From: an uncultured Acetatifactor sp.
Lineage (GTDB): Bacteria; Bacillota; Clostridia; Lachnospirales; Lachnospiraceae
DNA: 57,794 nucleotides
Reading direction: 5' to 3'
Assembly: GCA_947588205.1 (NCBI GenBank)
Contig: CANPYG010000004.1
Span: forward strand, 1 to 57,794
Part shown: positions 36,001 to 44,388 of the stretch, in pieces
How the letters are laid out: every line of letters begins with the position of its first letter
Position numbering within the stretch: position 1 is the first letter of the stretch
Translations under genes and position numbers: made by a program
The notes under the pieces: generated by a model
Seen by the model: only the letters and a program-made list of their open reading frames with translations
Told to the model about the DNA's origin: nothing
Databases searched by the model: none

Positions 36001-36062
36001 TCACCCAAAGTCCCGTCGCTCAACTCTACACTCCAAAGACCTGCAAGCGAATATTCCATCAT
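33045..36062 (-). CDS. Glycoside hydrolase family 2 protein
   Basis: A 1005-residue enzyme with the GH2 order: sugar-binding jelly roll at about 1-190, immunoglobulin-like domain, then a TIM barrel. The acid/base glutamate is E459 in FGNELQ and the likely nucleophile is E564 in FSFEVGQFE. About 300 further residues follow, with no signal peptide or anchor, so it is intracellular. Low-complexity inserts at roughly 135-150 and 240-275 are unusual. The sugar is unknown; beta-galactosidase, beta-glucuronidase and mannosidase relatives share this build. The ATG at 36062 overlaps the stop of the Rpn remnant and its ribosome site AAAGGAG lies inside that frame. Confidence 0.85.
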   Translation of the reverse strand: MMEYSLAGLWSVELSDGTLGEMYLPGTLDENRIGHRDVGNGRVHPDEEPAGLEEGSTPNSVIATRFTRNYTFEGIAYLRRKISFDAPAGKRIFLEAERARVLALKVNGQEIPDFIEPSISTPHIFEVTGLLGARREQKPCGQEEKIQEDELTLISDNSYQGLPHDAIVYSSAATDETQTNWNGILGDIRLRIEESVFLQMVRVYPKGENLDVEVEVCSDRECSAVVGLFSEALDWEAVQNQAPQTVQAPDSGKMFARETCEGEKNCGESVSAEGYVERRVFLRKGWNSVSFVRLPLRSDVRRWDEYEGFLYEMRARLQVYDGDQQEKTVTFGIRDFGDDGKGKLALNGRTIFLRSEANCAEFPETGHPPMTVEEWTDVLIRLRSYGVNCVRFHSHCPPEAAFTAADRLGLLMQPELSHWNPKDAFESEESFAYYQKEMRRVILQLANHPSFVMLTFGNELQAGELGHERMRQMLRMARKLDDTRLYAEGSNVHYGERECEQESNFYATQSYLGAELRGTFANHDPHNRKIKGYINNQYPDACTDYRKTMEKIRKTYRKPVFSFEVGQFEVLPDFDELEEFRGVSRPDNYRLIQEKAKQLGLSDVWKRYVEATGELALIGYREEIEAALRTEQLSGISLLGLQDFPGQGTALVGMLNSHLQPKPFSFARPERFRAFFRDQLPLVMLPRYTYEYGEVLRAEVKLANYGKRFLAGKLHYALREWRDELGEPGEEVMSAPGGAREKEGSTGILAEGTLPWIMCPQGQLTEAGVLELPLDRKTLSGMEGERRNVIDAGRARHLKLTVSLDGVENSYPVWVYPPVRPVCPASVYEARFLDEQAGAVLEAGGKVYLSPDSDAQSLPHSIQAQFTTDFWSVGTFPMQEGGMGQLIQEKHPIFREFPTSFHTDWQWWAPASQRAIILPQNQAGLLKTASIITEMDSYAYMRPMTQLLECRVGKGKLLLSSLGLQNLQQYPETRALQAAIYRYMDSEEFAPQQEVELEVLKSLVK

Positions 36063-36649
36063 AAGTGCTCCTTTTGCTGCTTCTTAAGAAGTTCCAATTC
36101 ATCGAATAATTTTTGTATTTGAACATTTTGCTGCTGTATTATTTTGTCCTTCATTTGCAGCTCCTCAGCTGCCTTCTCCAATCCCTTTTCCGCCTTCTCC
36201 AAACGCTTCTGCATATAGCGTTGATCCCGATAATACTCTTCCCGGGCTTCACATTGGAGGCGGATCTGTTCATCCGCACTCAACACATATGTGGTTTCTG
36301 CAGCCTGTCTCAATGCCTCATTGTTTTTCGCCAACATCTTGATCTCCTCCCATGTGGCGGCCTTGAATAACTTTGCCCAGTAATGGATCTGATAGGAGAT
36401 ATCCTCCTCAGTCGCCATTTTTATTTGCTTTAAGTCTAACACAGATAGGCGTACTTTGTCAGTATATATTTTATGATTTTTCACATTTAGGAACTTATAT
36501 GTAGCATAAAACTCTGGATAATCCGGGAAGAGGGTAAAATCCAGAATGCTGATCTGAATGACAGGACGAACTTCCATATAGTCCTGTCCTCTGGCAAGGT
36601 TGTCAAAGGAACGGCAAAGATATTCCAGGGAACGTTCCGGCCAGTTTCC
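36059..36649 (-). pseudogene. 5'-truncated Rpn-family gene
   Basis: The frame is open from just after a TAG at 36650-36652 and reads GNWPERSLEYLCRSFDNLARGQDYMEVRPVIQ... joined, as the C-terminal part of Rpn/PD-(D/E)XK transposase-like proteins: LDFTLFPDYPEFYATYK is typical. The nuclease half is missing. A 172-residue frame could start at the internal ATG at 36577, but no ribosome site is seen. The C-terminal coiled coil (KRLEKAEKGLEKAAEE) is intact. Its end overlaps the start of the GH2 gene, so it may now act as a translated leader. Confidence 0.75.
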
Positions 36650-36651
36650 CT

Positions 36652-36703
36652 AAAAAACCAGGGCCGCCGCTTCACGAATTTTCATTCGTTGAAGCAGCAG
36701 CCC
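36652..36703 (-). terminator. Strong terminator of glnN
   Basis: On the minus strand a stem of about 19 bp with a single bulged A (GGGCTGCTGCTTCA-ACGAAT paired with its complement) is capped by a GAAA tetraloop and followed by CTGGTTTTTT. It lies 55 bases after the glnN stop, and its 3' side touches the Rpn remnant. Confidence 0.85.
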
Positions 36704-36757
36704 CATGAAAAAAGTTCAAACAATCAATCTATCATGCTGTCGACGGTTTATCTGCCC

Positions 36758-38869
36758 TTAAACCTCAAAAATCAGATCTCCGTAGGTCGGGAACGGCCAT
36801 ACCTTCTTATCAACCAGCATCTCAAGCTCGTCCACAGGAGTCCTCAGGGCAGCCATGGCCTCGCGCACCACATCCTTATAGAAGAAAGCCATTTCCTTCT
36901 GGTCTTCCATCGCCGCAGCTTCAGCCTGCTTGGCTTCCAGGGAAACCAACGCGGTCTTTGCCTCAGCTAACTTGGCGGATACTTCATTCAAAAGCTCCGT
37001 CTGGACAGAGGCGTCCGCGCCTGCTGCCTTCACCGCCAGAACCGTATCCGCAAGGGATTTCGTGTAGCCGATCACAGCAGGAAGGATCTGCTTCTTCGCC
37101 ATATCCAGCATGGTCAGGGCTTCAATGTTGATGCTCTTGGAATAGGTTTCATACAGAACCTCAGCACGGGATTCCAGCTCCGCCTGTGTGAAGATTCCGA
37201 ACCGTTCAAACAATTTGATGGACTTCTCAGTGGTCAGGGTTTCTACCGCTTCCACCATGGACTTGATGTTGGGCAGTCCGCGTCTCTCAGCCTCTTCCAC
37301 CCACTCAGGAGCATAGCCGTTGCCGTTGAAAACAATTCTCTGATGCTCCGTCATATATTCCTTGATCAGATCATGCACCGCTATCTCAAAATCATCCGCC
37401 TTTTCCAGGACGTCTGCCGCCTCGCAGAAGGCTTCCGCAACGATGGCGTTCAGGGTGGTGTTGGGGCTTGCGATGGAGTCCGCGCTTCCTACCATACGGA
37501 ACTCAAATTTGTTGCCGGTAAAGGCAAAGGGTGAAGTCCTGTTACGGTCCGTAGCATCCTTCTCCAGATCGGGCAGGGTGGATACGCCGGTCTGCAGCTT
37601 GCCGCCCTCTACCAGATGGGAGGCCGCGCCGGTTTCCACCAGCTGCTTTACCACATCCTCCAGCTGTTCGCCCAGGAACATGGAAATAATGGCGGGCGGC
37701 GCCTCGTTCGCGCCCAATCTATGATCATTTCCAACGTCGGACGCGCTCTGACGAAGCAGGTCGGCATGAGTATCCACAGCCTTCATGATGCACGCCAGCA
37801 CGAGCAGGAACTGGATATTTTCATTAGGTGTATCGCCGGGATCCAAAAGGTTCACGCCGTTATCGGTGCCCAGGGACCAGTTGTTGTGCTTACCGGAACC
37901 GTTCACTCCCGCAAAGGGCTTTTCATGCAGCAGACAGGTCAGGCCATGACGGCCGGCTACTTTTTTCATCGTCTCCATTACAATCTGGTTATGGTCAACG
38001 GCAATATTGGCGGTCTCATAAATCGGAGCAAGCTCATGCTGCGCCGGAGCCACCTCATTGTGCTGGGTCTTTGCAGTTACGCCCAGCTTCCACAGCTCTA
38101 TGTTCAGATCCTTCATAAAGGAGCCGATTCTTTCACGGATGGTTCCAAAATAATGATCTTCAAGTTCCTGTCCCTTGGGAGCCGGAGCGCCGAAAAGGGT
38201 ACGCCCCGCAAAAATCAAATCCGGGCGCTTTAAGTATTTCTCCCTGTCCACCAGGAAATATTCCTGCTCGGGGCCGACGCTTGCCACCACCTTGGTAGCC
38301 TCTGTATTACCAAATAAGCGAACGATACGAAGCGCCTGCTCGCTGACCGCCTCCATGGAGCGCAGCAACGGCGTCTTCTTATCCAGAGCTTCCCCCTTGT
38401 AGGAGCAAAACGCGGTCGGGATGCAAAGGATTACGCCGGTAGCATCCTCTTTTAAGAAAGCAGGGGAAGTGATATCCCATGCGGTATAACCTCTTGCCTC
38501 GAAGGTCGCGCGCAGACCGCCCGAAGGAAAGGAGGACGCATCGGGTTCACCCTTGATCAGCTCCTTACCGGAAAACTCCATCAGCATTTTGCCTTCGGCA
38601 TCCGGATGTGCAATAAAGGAATCGTGCTTCTCGGCAGTGATGCCCGTCAAAGGCTGGAACCAATGTGTGTAGTGGGTAGCGCCGTGCTCCACCGCCCAGT
38701 CCTTCATAGCCTTCGCCACGACATCGGCAGTCGCAAGGGACAGCTCGCCGCCCTGATCCATCACCCTCTTCACTTCCTTGAAAACATTCTTGGGAAGTCT
38801 CTCCTTCATCTTTCCAAGGGTAAACAGATTGCTGCCAAAAATTTCTTCCACATTCAAAACTTCGCTCAT
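36758..38869 (-). CDS. glnN: Glutamine synthetase type III
   Basis: A 703-residue enzyme that makes glutamine from glutamate, ammonia and ATP. The length, about 250 residues above type I, and the segments [47 protein letters not shown] and [12 protein letters not shown] are those of the GlnN family. It is dodecameric and cytoplasmic in known cases. The ATG follows AGGAAAATAGGAAA. A leader with promoter, alternative pairing and terminator lies upstream (38937-39080), so expression is probably set by transcription attenuation rather than by a repressor alone. It has its own terminator and no linked nitrogen genes. Confidence 0.95.
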   Translation of the reverse strand: MSEVLNVEEIFGSNLFTLGKMKERLPKNVFKEVKRVMDQGGELSLATADVVAKAMKDWAVEHGATHYTHWFQPLTGITAEKHDSFIAHPDAEGKMLMEFSGKELIKGEPDASSFPSGGLRATFEARGYTAWDITSPAFLKEDATGVILCIPTAFCSYKGEALDKKTPLLRSMEAVSEQALRIVRLFGNTEATKVVASVGPEQEYFLVDREKYLKRPDLIFAGRTLFGAPAPKGQELEDHYFGTIRERIGSFMKDLNIELWKLGVTAKTQHNEVAPAQHELAPIYETANIAVDHNQIVMETMKKVAGRHGLTCLLHEKPFAGVNGSGKHNNWSLGTDNGVNLLDPGDTPNENIQFLLVLACIMKAVDTHADLLRQSASDVGNDHRLGANEAPPAIISMFLGEQLEDVVKQLVETGAASHLVEGGKLQTGVSTLPDLEKDATDRNRTSPFAFTGNKFEFRMVGSADSIASPNTTLNAIVAEAFCEAADVLEKADDFEIAVHDLIKEYMTEHQRIVFNGNGYAPEWVEEAERRGLPNIKSMVEAVETLTTEKSIKLFERFGIFTQAELESRAEVLYETYSKSINIEALTMLDMAKKQILPAVIGYTKSLADTVLAVKAAGADASVQTELLNEVSAKLAEAKTALVSLEAKQAEAAAMEDQKEMAFFYKDVVREAMAALRTPVDELEMLVDKKVWPFPTYGDLIFEV

Positions 38870-38936
38870 TTTCCTATTTTCCTTTCCTCAATTCTTGACA
38901 CAGTGCGGAGCCTCCCTCAAGCTTTTCCCAAAGATG

Positions 38937-39034
38937 AAAAAATGTCCCAAAGTAAACCATTACCTTTGGAACATCCTCGTTCATCCACACCTATGCCCAA
39001 AGCTCACTGTTTGCGTTGTATTATCGTATACAGC
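38937..39034 (-). promoter_or_regulatory. Attenuator leader of glnN
   Basis: On the minus strand a terminator forms from ATGTTCCAAAG and CTTTGGGACAT (38942-38974) followed by six T. Upstream, CTTTGGGCAT at 38993-39002 copies the 3' arm of that terminator, so it can pair with CCAAAG of the 5' arm and prevent it. A further hairpin at 39015-39034 has a 6-base loop (ACGATA). This is the layout of an antiterminator/terminator switch, as in ANTAR-controlled nitrogen genes, although the loop does not fit the usual A1/G4 rule exactly. Confidence 0.7.
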
Positions 39035-39051
39035 TTCGCTTTATCTTTTAT

Positions 39052-39080
39052 AAAATACTCCTGTTTTCAACGAATTGCAA
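39052..39080 (-). promoter_or_regulatory. Promoter of glnN
   Basis: TTGCAA (39075-39080), 17 bases and TATTTT (39052-39057) on the minus strand, about 200 bases upstream of the glnN start and just before the attenuator. The rest of the gap to 39205 is A/T-rich with no gene. Confidence 0.6.
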
Positions 39081-39205
39081 TACCTAAAATGGTTTTTCTC
39101 CATTTTTTTTAAAAAATAGGACCTTTCCTTCTTTTTACTGTTTATTTTGTACAATGTGGACAGATAACCGGGGTTATCCCCATATCTCTCCTCTTTTGCC
39201 CCCAT

Positions 39206-40603
39206 TTACTTGTCCGCCCGCAGCAGATCGAACCTCTCCGCCTCTTCCGAAAGAGCCAGCCACAACTTCTGCTTCGGATGCGGAGCGCTTTCCACGGGAT
39301 CGCCGTCCTCATTATACATTGCCAGCACCTTCACGGGAATATTGCGCCCGTCCGGCTTCATAATCTCAATTTCGTCGCCGACACAAAATTTATTCCGCTG
39401 TTCAATACGAGCCAAGCGCTGCTGCCAGTTCCTTCCCTGCTGCCGGATTTCTTCCTCTTGCCGACCTTTTCCCTGCTGCCAATCTTCTTCTGCCTGCCGA
39501 CATTCTTCCTCTTGCCGATCCTCCTGCGCACGTTTCCGCCCCGCAGCCGCACCGCCATCCCCTAAAATCTCCCATGCAGGCGCAGTCTCCTCCACGATGC
39601 CAAGATATACCGACTCCTGGATATAGGTGCTGTTATCATAGATCTGAGTGTTCTCATTCGCTTTTCCGAAATAAAATCCGGTCGTGAACTGTCTGTAAGT
39701 ACACTTCCCGATCTCAGCCCGGTACCATTCCATATTTTCCTGATATTTACGCGGATCCTCCAGGTAATCGTCCAGCGCCCTGCGGTAGGTCCGCGCCACA
39801 GTCGCCACATAAAGCGCAGTCTTCATGCGCCCCTCGATCTTCAGGCTGTCTATCCCTGCTTCCACAAGCTCAGGGATATGCTCGATCATACACAGATCCT
39901 TGGAATTAAAAAGAAAGGTTCCGCGGTCATTCTCATATACCGGCAGATATTCCCCGGGTCTGGTCTCCTCCACCACGGAATATTTCCAGCGGCATGGGTG
40001 GGTACAGGAGCCCTGGTTGGCATCCCGCCCGGTAAAGAAATTACTCAGCAGGCATCTCCCGGAATAAGAAATACACATGGCGCCATGCACAAAGCTTTCT
40101 ATCTCCATATCGGCCGGAATCTTTTCCCTGATCTGGCGAAGCTCCTCCAGGGAAAGCTCCCTTGCCGACACCACGCGCTTCGCCCCCATGTTCCACCAGA
40201 ACAGATAAGTCTGATAGTTGGTATTATTCGCCTGGGTGGAAATATGAATCTCCACCTCCGGCCATATCTCCTTCGCAAGCATGAACATTCCCGGATCGGA
40301 AATGATCAGCGCATCCGCCCTCTCCGGCCGCATATCCCGAAGCTGTACAAAATATTCCCCCGCCCCCTCCAGGTCGGAATTATGCGCCAGGATATTCGCC
40401 GTTATGTAGACCTTAACGCCTCTCTCATGGGCAAAAGCAATCCCCCGCGCCATTTCCTCCAGCGAAAAATTCTTCGCCTTCGCACGCAGCCCAAAAGCCT
40501 CCCCGCCTATATATACCGCATCGGCACCAAAAATCACCGCTGTCTTCAACACTTCTAGGCTACTCGCCGGCACCAGCAGCTCCGGTTTCCTTCCGTTTTT
40601 CAT
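39206..40603 (-). CDS. U32 family peptidase / tRNA hydroxylation protein
   Basis: A 465-residue protein. U32 features are GADAVYIGGEAFGLRAKAKNF at the start (in part), the STQANNTNYQ segment and the conserved ESFVHGAMCISYSGRCLLSNF with cysteines at 200 and 204 nearby that may hold an iron-sulfur cluster. Members such as TrhP (YegQ) hydroxylate uridine 34 of tRNA; collagenase activity was the older label. An extra segment at about 349-400, rich in Q, E and R, interrupts the C-terminal domain and comes from repetitive DNA (39404-39559). The next gene upstream, a TrmR-like methyltransferase, would act on the same tRNA position, which supports a tRNA role. Confidence 0.85.
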   Translation of the reverse strand: MKNGRKPELLVPASSLEVLKTAVIFGADAVYIGGEAFGLRAKAKNFSLEEMARGIAFAHERGVKVYITANILAHNSDLEGAGEYFVQLRDMRPERADALIISDPGMFMLAKEIWPEVEIHISTQANNTNYQTYLFWWNMGAKRVVSARELSLEELRQIREKIPADMEIESFVHGAMCISYSGRCLLSNFFTGRDANQGSCTHPCRWKYSVVEETRPGEYLPVYENDRGTFLFNSKDLCMIEHIPELVEAGIDSLKIEGRMKTALYVATVARTYRRALDDYLEDPRKYQENMEWYRAEIGKCTYRQFTTGFYFGKANENTQIYDNSTYIQESVYLGIVEETAPAWEILGDGGAAAGRKRAQEDRQEEECRQAEEDWQQGKGRQEEEIRQQGRNWQQRLARIEQRNKFCVGDEIEIMKPDGRNIPVKVLAMYNEDGDPVESAPHPKQKLWLALSEEAERFDLLRADK

Positions 40604-40644
40604 TCCCTTGCCCTTCTATTTCCTTGCCTTGCTATTCCCATATT

Positions 40645-40752
40645 CATGTAGCTTCCGCTTCCCGCTCAAGGTCACCCTCTTCATGTGGCCTCCGCTTCCC
40701 GCTCAGGGTCACCCTCTTCATGCAGCCGCCGCTTCACGCTCAGGGTCACCCC
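40645..40752. repeat. Three 37-bp tandem copies at the end of the methyltransferase gene
   Basis: Units begin at 40645, 40682 and 40719, each with a cat...ccgcttcccgctca core. The third unit lies inside the coding end of the methyltransferase gene (HEEGDPEREAEAT) and the others continue past its stop. As 37 is not a multiple of three, each copy changes frame, so the gene's C-terminus depends on copy number. Confidence 0.8.
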
Positions 40753-41367
40753 GTCGCCCACAGGCAAAATACAGGTTTCCAACAAAGGATGATGCGTCAG
40801 CTCATACAAATATTCCCGCATTCTGGCATGGATGGTACGATTCCGCCTGGTCACCGCGAATCGGGACTCTATTACATCCCCGTCCTGAAGCACATTATCG
40901 CTGACAAGCAGACCGCCCTCAGAAAGCAGCCTGCAGACATCCGGCAGGAAATGAATATACTGTCCCTTGGCAGCATCCATGAAGATAAAATCATAGCTTT
41001 CCTGCAGCTGCGTCAGGATCTTTGCCGCATCGCCCTCCAACAGAGTGATCGCGGACTCCTTTCCGCCCCTGCGGAAATTCTCCCTTGCCACAGGAATTCT
41101 TTTCTCATATTTTTCAATGGTCGTGACATGACATCCTTCCGGCGCATACTCGCTCATCAGGAGGGCGGAAAAGCCTACCGCGGTTCCGACCTCCAGAATA
41201 TTCATAGGCCTTACAGCCTTCATCAGAAACCTCAAAAAACTCTGTGTTTCCTTCCGGATAATGGGAATCTCAGAAGCCTTCGCTTCCTTTTCAATCTCAT
41301 CCAGAAAAACAGTGTTGCCTTTATCAAACGCGTTAATAAAGGCAACCATCCTATCATCGACTATCAT
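40681..41367 (-). CDS. trmR: Class I SAM O-methyltransferase, TrmR-like
   Basis: A 228-residue cytoplasmic methyltransferase. The SAM site is LEVGTAVGFSALLMSEY, followed by VTTIEKYEKRIPVARENF, the metal-site type motif FIFMDAAKGQY and LLVSDNVLQDG. This set is that of the YrrM/TrmR group, which methylates 5-hydroxyuridine 34 in tRNA to 5-methoxyuridine. The adjacent U32 gene, whose family makes 5-hydroxyuridine, lies 77 bases downstream on the same strand and strengthens this. The last 15 residues derive from the tandem repeat and are unlikely to matter. The gap to the next gene upstream (41368-41474) holds nothing clear. Confidence 0.8.
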   Translation of the reverse strand: MIVDDRMVAFINAFDKGNTVFLDEIEKEAKASEIPIIRKETQSFLRFLMKAVRPMNILEVGTAVGFSALLMSEYAPEGCHVTTIEKYEKRIPVARENFRRGGKESAITLLEGDAAKILTQLQESYDFIFMDAAKGQYIHFLPDVCRLLSEGGLLVSDNVLQDGDVIESRFAVTRRNRTIHARMREYLYELTHHPLLETCILPVGDGVTLSVKRRLHEEGDPEREAEAT

Positions 41368-41474
41368 ATCCTGTTCCCTAGCCCTTTACCAAACCAGACC
41401 TGCCTTTATTCAGGAAACATACCTGTGATTTTGCTTTTCCAGCGCAGATCCAGATCTTCTGTCCGTGGATCTCC

Positions 41475-41924
41475 TTACCGCTTTTCATCCTCATCATCCT
41501 CACCGACAGTCATCAGTTCCAGCATCTCATCCGCCGTCATGGAGGTGCTCAGATCATAGGTTCCGGGCTTCAGATCCTCCCGGAATTCGGAAAAAACAAA
41601 TTGGAAGGCAAACAGATTCCTGTCCCTGATCAGACCGTTCTTCTCCAGGATCTTCCCCATATCCTTGCCGATATCAAACGCCTCCAGCATGGAACCTACG
41701 GAAAGCGCATTCTCCCCCTCTTTCACGGAGTCGGTCATCTTCTCCGTCACGGTAAACGCCACCACGCGGCCTTCCCCCGTCGTCATGGGCTCCTCTGCGA
41801 ATATACGATATCCATATTCATAGCCAAACAGTGCGCCCCTGTATATGATCAAAATGACCGCTACCGCAATTACCACCTTAAGCACTGTCTCAAATACAGC
41901 GGCCAGGATCTGACTCGGTTTCAT
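41475..41924 (-). CDS. Short MltG-like (YceG-related) membrane protein
   Basis: A 149-residue protein with one transmembrane helix at about 15-32 and an outward domain. The segment SVGSMLEAFDIGKDMGKILEKNGLIRDRNLFAFQF and the ending LKPGTYDLSTSMTADEMLELM resemble the LysM-like N-terminal module of endolytic transglycosylase MltG. The catalytic domain, about 200 residues, is absent, so it cannot cut peptidoglycan like true MltG. Such short forms are common in Lachnospiraceae. It lies downstream of ylbF on the same strand. Confidence 0.7.
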   Translation of the reverse strand: MKPSQILAAVFETVLKVVIAVAVILIIYRGALFGYEYGYRIFAEEPMTTGEGRVVAFTVTEKMTDSVKEGENALSVGSMLEAFDIGKDMGKILEKNGLIRDRNLFAFQFVFSEFREDLKPGTYDLSTSMTADEMLELMTVGEDDEDEKR

Positions 41925-41964
41925 CGTATCTCATCCCTTTCATAAAACAATACCATAAAGCTTC

Positions 41965-42285
41965 CTACTCAAAGTCCAGCTCTTCCGTTACCTTCAAACT
42001 CAACAACTGCATCAGCCTGCAGAAAGCCAGCTCAGCAGCCAGAAAATCTGCCACAAGCGGATTCTCCCGGAACTGGGCATATTCATTTTCAAATTTTTCA
42101 ATCACATCATACACCGTATCAGGGCTGGTCTGTATCTCAAAATTCCGCCTTCTGTAGGCATCAATCTGCGCCTTTAATTCAGGAAACTGTTTCACCTTTT
42201 CCTTTTCATGAATATAATCCCTATATTCTTCAGTCGCTTTGATATCCTCTACATACCTGTGGACAACCTCGTCCGCATTTCTCAT
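41965..42285 (-). CDS. YlbF family protein
   Basis: A 106-residue all-helical protein. The family pattern is seen in EYRDYIHEKEKVKQFPELKAQIDAYRRRNFE and NPLVADFLAAELAFCRLMQ. YlbF relatives work with YmcA and YaaT in Bacillus to steer RNase Y and mRNA processing. Here the neighbour is RNase J, which is in keeping with an RNA-turnover role. The ribosome site is weak. The start at 42285 is the only ATG that keeps the conserved N-terminus. Confidence 0.8.
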   Translation of the reverse strand: MRNADEVVHRYVEDIKATEEYRDYIHEKEKVKQFPELKAQIDAYRRRNFEIQTSPDTVYDVIEKFENEYAQFRENPLVADFLAAELAFCRLMQLLSLKVTEELDFE

Positions 42286-42320
42286 ACCGTATCACTGCTT
42301 TCCAATTTTAGTCAAAATCA

Positions 42321-42393
42321 ATTTTTTGCCGAAATCACAATTTTCCCCGAAATCATTTTTTTGCCGAAATTAAATTTTTGTTGTAATTCAGAA
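42321..42393. repeat. Degenerate repeats between rnj and ylbF
   Basis: Three copies of a unit close to ATTTTTTGCCGAAATCA follow one another in the 135-base gap between the rnj stop and the ylbF start. They form no good hairpin or U-run terminator that I can see. Confidence 0.55.
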
Positions 42394-42420
42394 TTTCCGG
42401 TATCCCTACAGCCGGCCCCC

Positions 42421-44094
42421 TTACACTTCCATAATGATCGGCAGGATCATGGGCCGCCGCTTGGTCTTCTTCCAGATGTAATCGCTCAGGGCATCCTTCG
42501 TGGCGCTTTTTAGCTTGCCCCAGTCCGTGATCCCTTTATCCAGGCAGGCAAAAACGGCTGTATTCACAACAGTCTGCGCCTCCTCCATCAGCTCGTCGGA
42601 TTCTCTGACATATACAAATCCCCTGGAAACAATATCCGGTCCTGCGACCAGTTCCCCTGTGGTATGTTCCAGGCTCATCACCACGATCACAATACCATCC
42701 TCCGCCAGATGCTGCCGGTCGCGCAGGACTACATTGCCCACATCTCCCACGCCCAGGCCATCCACCAGAATCGTACCTACCGGAACCCTTCCCGTGACCT
42801 CGGCCCCGTTCTCATCCAGCTCCAATACGTCCCCGGAAGAAAGAAGGAAAATATTCTCCTTCTCTATCCCCAGGCTGCGGGCGATTTTGGCCTGCGCCTT
42901 AAGATGCTTATACTCACCATGGACCGGGATCGCATACTTTGGATCCACCAGGGAATAGATCAGCTTGATTTCTTCCTGGCAGGCGTGCCCTGATACATGG
43001 GCGTCCTGGAATACCACGTCCGCCCCCTTGAGCAACAGCTCATTGATGATCTTCGTCACCTGCTTCTCATTGCCCGGAATGGGGTTGGAGGAGAAAATAA
43101 CCGTATCCCCGGGGCCTATTGTGATCTTCCTGTGGACATTGTTCGCCATGCGGCTCAGGGCCGCCATACTCTCTCCCTGGCTGCCCGTGGTAATGATGAC
43201 CTGCTGCTCATCGGGATAGTTTTTCAGCTGTTCCAGATCCACCAGCGTATTCTCGGGAATGCTGATACACTGCAGCTCAATCGCCGTCTCTATGATATTC
43301 ACCATACTCCGGCCTTCTACAGCCACCTTTCTGCCGAACTTACAGGCTGTATTGAGGATCTGCTGTACACGGTCCACATTGGACGCAAAAGTCGCCACTA
43401 AGATTCTCGTATTTTTATGCTCCTGGAAAAGACTGTCAAAGGTCTTGCCCACTGTGCGCTCCGAAGGTGTAAAACCAGGGCGTTCCGCATTGGTGGAATC
43501 GCACATCAGGGCGAGCACGCCGTTTTTCCCCAGCTCTGCGAACCGTTGCAGATCAATGGAATCCCCGAATACCGGCGTATAATCCACCTTGAAATCCCCC
43601 GTATGCACGACCACGCCCACCGGCGTATGGATCGCCAGGGCGGCCGCATCCACGATGCTGTGATTTGTCTTAATATACTCTACGCAAAAATTCCCTTTTT
43701 TAATTACTTCCCCGAAACCGACCACCTTTCTCCTGGTCGTCTGCAGTAAATCACTTTCCTTCAGCTTGTTCTCAATAATACCCATCGTCAGCCTGGTGCC
43801 ATAGATGGGCACATTGATCTTCCGTAAAACATAAGGCAGGGCGCCGATGTGGTCCTCGTGACCGTGGGTGATGAAAAACCCTTCTACCTTATCAATGTTA
43901 TTTTCCAGATAAGTGGTGTCCGGTATCACCAGGTCGATTCCCAGCATATCGTCCGCCGGAAAAGACAATCCACAGTCCACCACAATAATACTGTCCTCAT
44001 ATTCGAAGGCAGTAATGTTCATTCCAATCTGCTCCAAACCTCCCAAAGGGATGATCTTGAGCTTAGAACCCGTCCTATTCACTTTTTGCTTCAA
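42421..44094 (-). CDS. rnj: Ribonuclease J
   Basis: A 557-residue metallo-beta-lactamase/beta-CASP nuclease with 5'-exo- and endonuclease activity in mRNA decay and rRNA maturation. The zinc motif is THGHEDHIG at 76-84, with further ligands at HTGDF and HVSGHA; the beta-CASP part shows TTGSQGE and SSNPIPGNE. The C-terminus continues to residue 557 and is typical. The start is a TTG at 44094 with GGAGGT 7 bases upstream. The DUF1292 gene lies 39 bases upstream, so rnj belongs to the ireB-ruvX operon. Confidence 0.93.
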   Translation of the reverse strand: MKQKVNRTGSKLKIIPLGGLEQIGMNITAFEYEDSIIVVDCGLSFPADDMLGIDLVIPDTTYLENNIDKVEGFFITHGHEDHIGALPYVLRKINVPIYGTRLTMGIIENKLKESDLLQTTRRKVVGFGEVIKKGNFCVEYIKTNHSIVDAAALAIHTPVGVVVHTGDFKVDYTPVFGDSIDLQRFAELGKNGVLALMCDSTNAERPGFTPSERTVGKTFDSLFQEHKNTRILVATFASNVDRVQQILNTACKFGRKVAVEGRSMVNIIETAIELQCISIPENTLVDLEQLKNYPDEQQVIITTGSQGESMAALSRMANNVHRKITIGPGDTVIFSSNPIPGNEKQVTKIINELLLKGADVVFQDAHVSGHACQEEIKLIYSLVDPKYAIPVHGEYKHLKAQAKIARSLGIEKENIFLLSSGDVLELDENGAEVTGRVPVGTILVDGLGVGDVGNVVLRDRQHLAEDGIVIVVMSLEHTTGELVAGPDIVSRGFVYVRESDELMEEAQTVVNTAVFACLDKGITDWGKLKSATKDALSDYIWKKTKRRPMILPIIMEV

Positions 44095-44133
44095 TCAATT
44101 TACCTCCATTATCCACTCGATCTCACGGGTTTT

Positions 44134-44388
44134 CTATACCAGGTCCACATCCTCCAGCATACTGGAAAAAATGCCTGCCACTGCGTTCAGCTCTTCATCC
44201 TCTGTCACGATCTCATAAACGCTCTCTGTCTCCCCATCCTGGGACAAGTCCTTTAAAATGAGCGCTTCTCCGTCTCCGTCTTCCCTGTCTGTTACCAGAA
44301 TATATTGAAAGCCTCCTATTCTGGTCTGTTCCAGCACGTAAAAATCTACCGGCTCTTCTCCCTCCGGCTTAAATGCGATCTTCTCCAA
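44134..44388 (-). CDS. DUF1292 family protein
   Basis: An 84-residue acidic protein with the DUF1292 (YrzB) pattern: [21 protein letters not shown], then EALILKDLS and [23 protein letters not shown]. Its function is not known, but it sits with ruvX and ireB in many Firmicutes. It overlaps the end of ruvX by 20 bases, so translation is coupled. Confidence 0.9.
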   Translation of the reverse strand: MEKIAFKPEGEEPVDFYVLEQTRIGGFQYILVTDREDGDGEALILKDLSQDGETESVYEIVTEDEELNAVAGIFSSMLEDVDLV

